From Nitratiruptor sp. (GTDB lineage: Bacteria; Campylobacterota; Campylobacteria; Campylobacterales; Nitratiruptoraceae), in contig WGAX01000065.1 of the NCBI GenBank assembly GCA_015494595.1, positions 1 to 7,590 of the forward strand: a stretch of 7,590 nt of DNA, written 5' to 3'. The notes below the pieces were generated by a model. It did no database searches, was not told the origin of the DNA, and saw only the letters and a program-made list of their open reading frames with translations. A program made the translations under genes and the position numbers. This document shows positions 7,071-7,590 of this stretch, one piece after another (the first letter of the stretch is position 1; each line of letters opens with the position of its first letter).

Positions 7071-7590
7071 ATATCCATATATTATCAATCAGTCTCGTAT
7101 CTCCCACATATGCAGCCACCAAAATAATAGTATCACCTATTTGTACACTATCAAGTTTTTTAAACTCTCTATTTACAATTTCAATATATTCAACTTTTAC
7201 AGGCTGCAAAATTTTTCTCATCTCCTCTTTTATTTTTTGAGAATTTTTCTCTCCCATCTGTACCATTTTAGCAGCTTTTTTTAAAGATTTAGATAAAAGC
7301 TGCGCTTTTTGACGCTCCTCTTGATTTAAATAGATGTTCCTACTGCTCAGCGCCAAACCATCGGGCTCTCTTACAATCTCACAAGGCACAATCTCCACAT
7401 CCATAAAAAGCTCTCGTACCATCTGCTGAATTAAAAAGAGCTGCTGAGCATCCTTTTTACCAAAGTATGCGCGTGTAGGAGCAGTAATATGCAAAAGTTT
7501 ATTGACAATTTGTAGTACCCCATCAAAATGGCCAGGACGAAAATGCCCCTCTAAAATATAGCCCGTAATATTGGGAGCTTTGAGTTTTAC
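7069..7590 (-). CDS. panC: Pantothenate synthetase (pantoate-beta-alanine ligase), N-terminus beyond the window
   Basis: PanC condenses pantoate and beta-alanine with ATP to form pantothenate, the coenzyme A precursor, in the cytoplasm. The reading frame enters at the right edge and gives 173 C-terminal residues of a family of about 275-285. Roughly the first 100 are outside, including the HIGH motif. In the visible part (numbered from the edge) are EGHFRPGHFDGV (14-25), FGKKDAQQ (43-50, with the conserved lysine before the aspartate) and the DGLALSSRN signature (77-85) of the ATP/pantoyl-adenylate site. A C-terminal domain ends in NIWI. A TTG at 7494 could be mistaken for a start, but the PanC homology continues upstream without a break to the edge, so that is an internal leucine. 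The gene is immediately upstream of the diguanylate cyclase. Whether panB or panD lie further upstream cannot be seen. Confidence 0.97.
   Translation of the reverse strand, partial: VKLKAPNITGYILEGHFRPGHFDGVLQIVNKLLHITAPTRAYFGKKDAQQLFLIQQMVRELFMDVEIVPCEIVREPDGLALSSRNIYLNQEERQKAQLLSKSLKKAAKMVQMGEKNSQKIKEEMRKILQPVKVEYIEIVNREFKKLDSVQIGDTIILVAAYVGDTRLIDNIWI

Noticed and set aside
7069..7494. panC starting at the TTG at 7494
   Set aside because: The same frame continues upstream to the window edge and encodes conserved PanC sequence (EGHFRPGHFDGV), so the TTG is an internal leucine codon.
1..7590. A novel defence, mobile or RNA-based system
   Set aside because: Every gene belongs to a well-known housekeeping or signalling family. 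The only gaps are 38, 81 and 9 bases, too short to hide a structured RNA system, array or mobile element.

Overview
The window is ordinary, fully packed chromosomal DNA from a bacterium. It is AT-rich, and its proteins look like those of Campylobacterota (the former Epsilonproteobacteria). The family hints are the MurG N-terminus (GGTGGHLAIAK, then GSQYGQDRAWFE), the FtsI N-terminal stretch after the membrane anchor, and the PanC segment around EGHFRPGHFDG. I recall close counterparts in Campylobacter and relatives. The genus cannot be fixed from this sequence; a free-living, vent-type member such as Nitratiruptor is only a guess.

There are six genes in three transcription blocks. Block 1 (minus strand, right to left) is ftsI (septal class B penicillin-binding protein) followed after 38 bases by alaS (alanyl-tRNA synthetase). 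The alaS gene runs off the left edge without its C-terminal part. Block 2 (plus strand) is ftsW (SEDS glycosyltransferase) overlapping murG (lipid II-forming GlcNAc transferase) by four bases. Block 3 (minus strand) is panC (pantothenate synthetase, running off the right edge) followed after nine bases by a soluble GGDEF diguanylate cyclase. The only real promoter-sized gap inside the window is the 81 bases between the divergent ftsI and ftsW starts. The murG and cyclase genes converge and overlap tail to tail by eight bases.

Functionally, the middle of the window is a compact septal peptidoglycan module. MurG makes lipid II, FtsW polymerises it and FtsI cross-links it. It is arranged as a divergent remnant of what in many bacteria is one large dcw cluster. 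The flanks hold translation (alaS), coenzyme A precursor synthesis (panC) and c-di-GMP signalling.

I found no RNA genes, mobile elements, CRISPR arrays, repeats of substance or frameshifts. I see no candidate for an undescribed system. The points worth checking are the divergent ftsI/ftsW arrangement, the degenerate inhibitory site of the cyclase and its coupling to panC, and the convergent overlap of murG with the cyclase.
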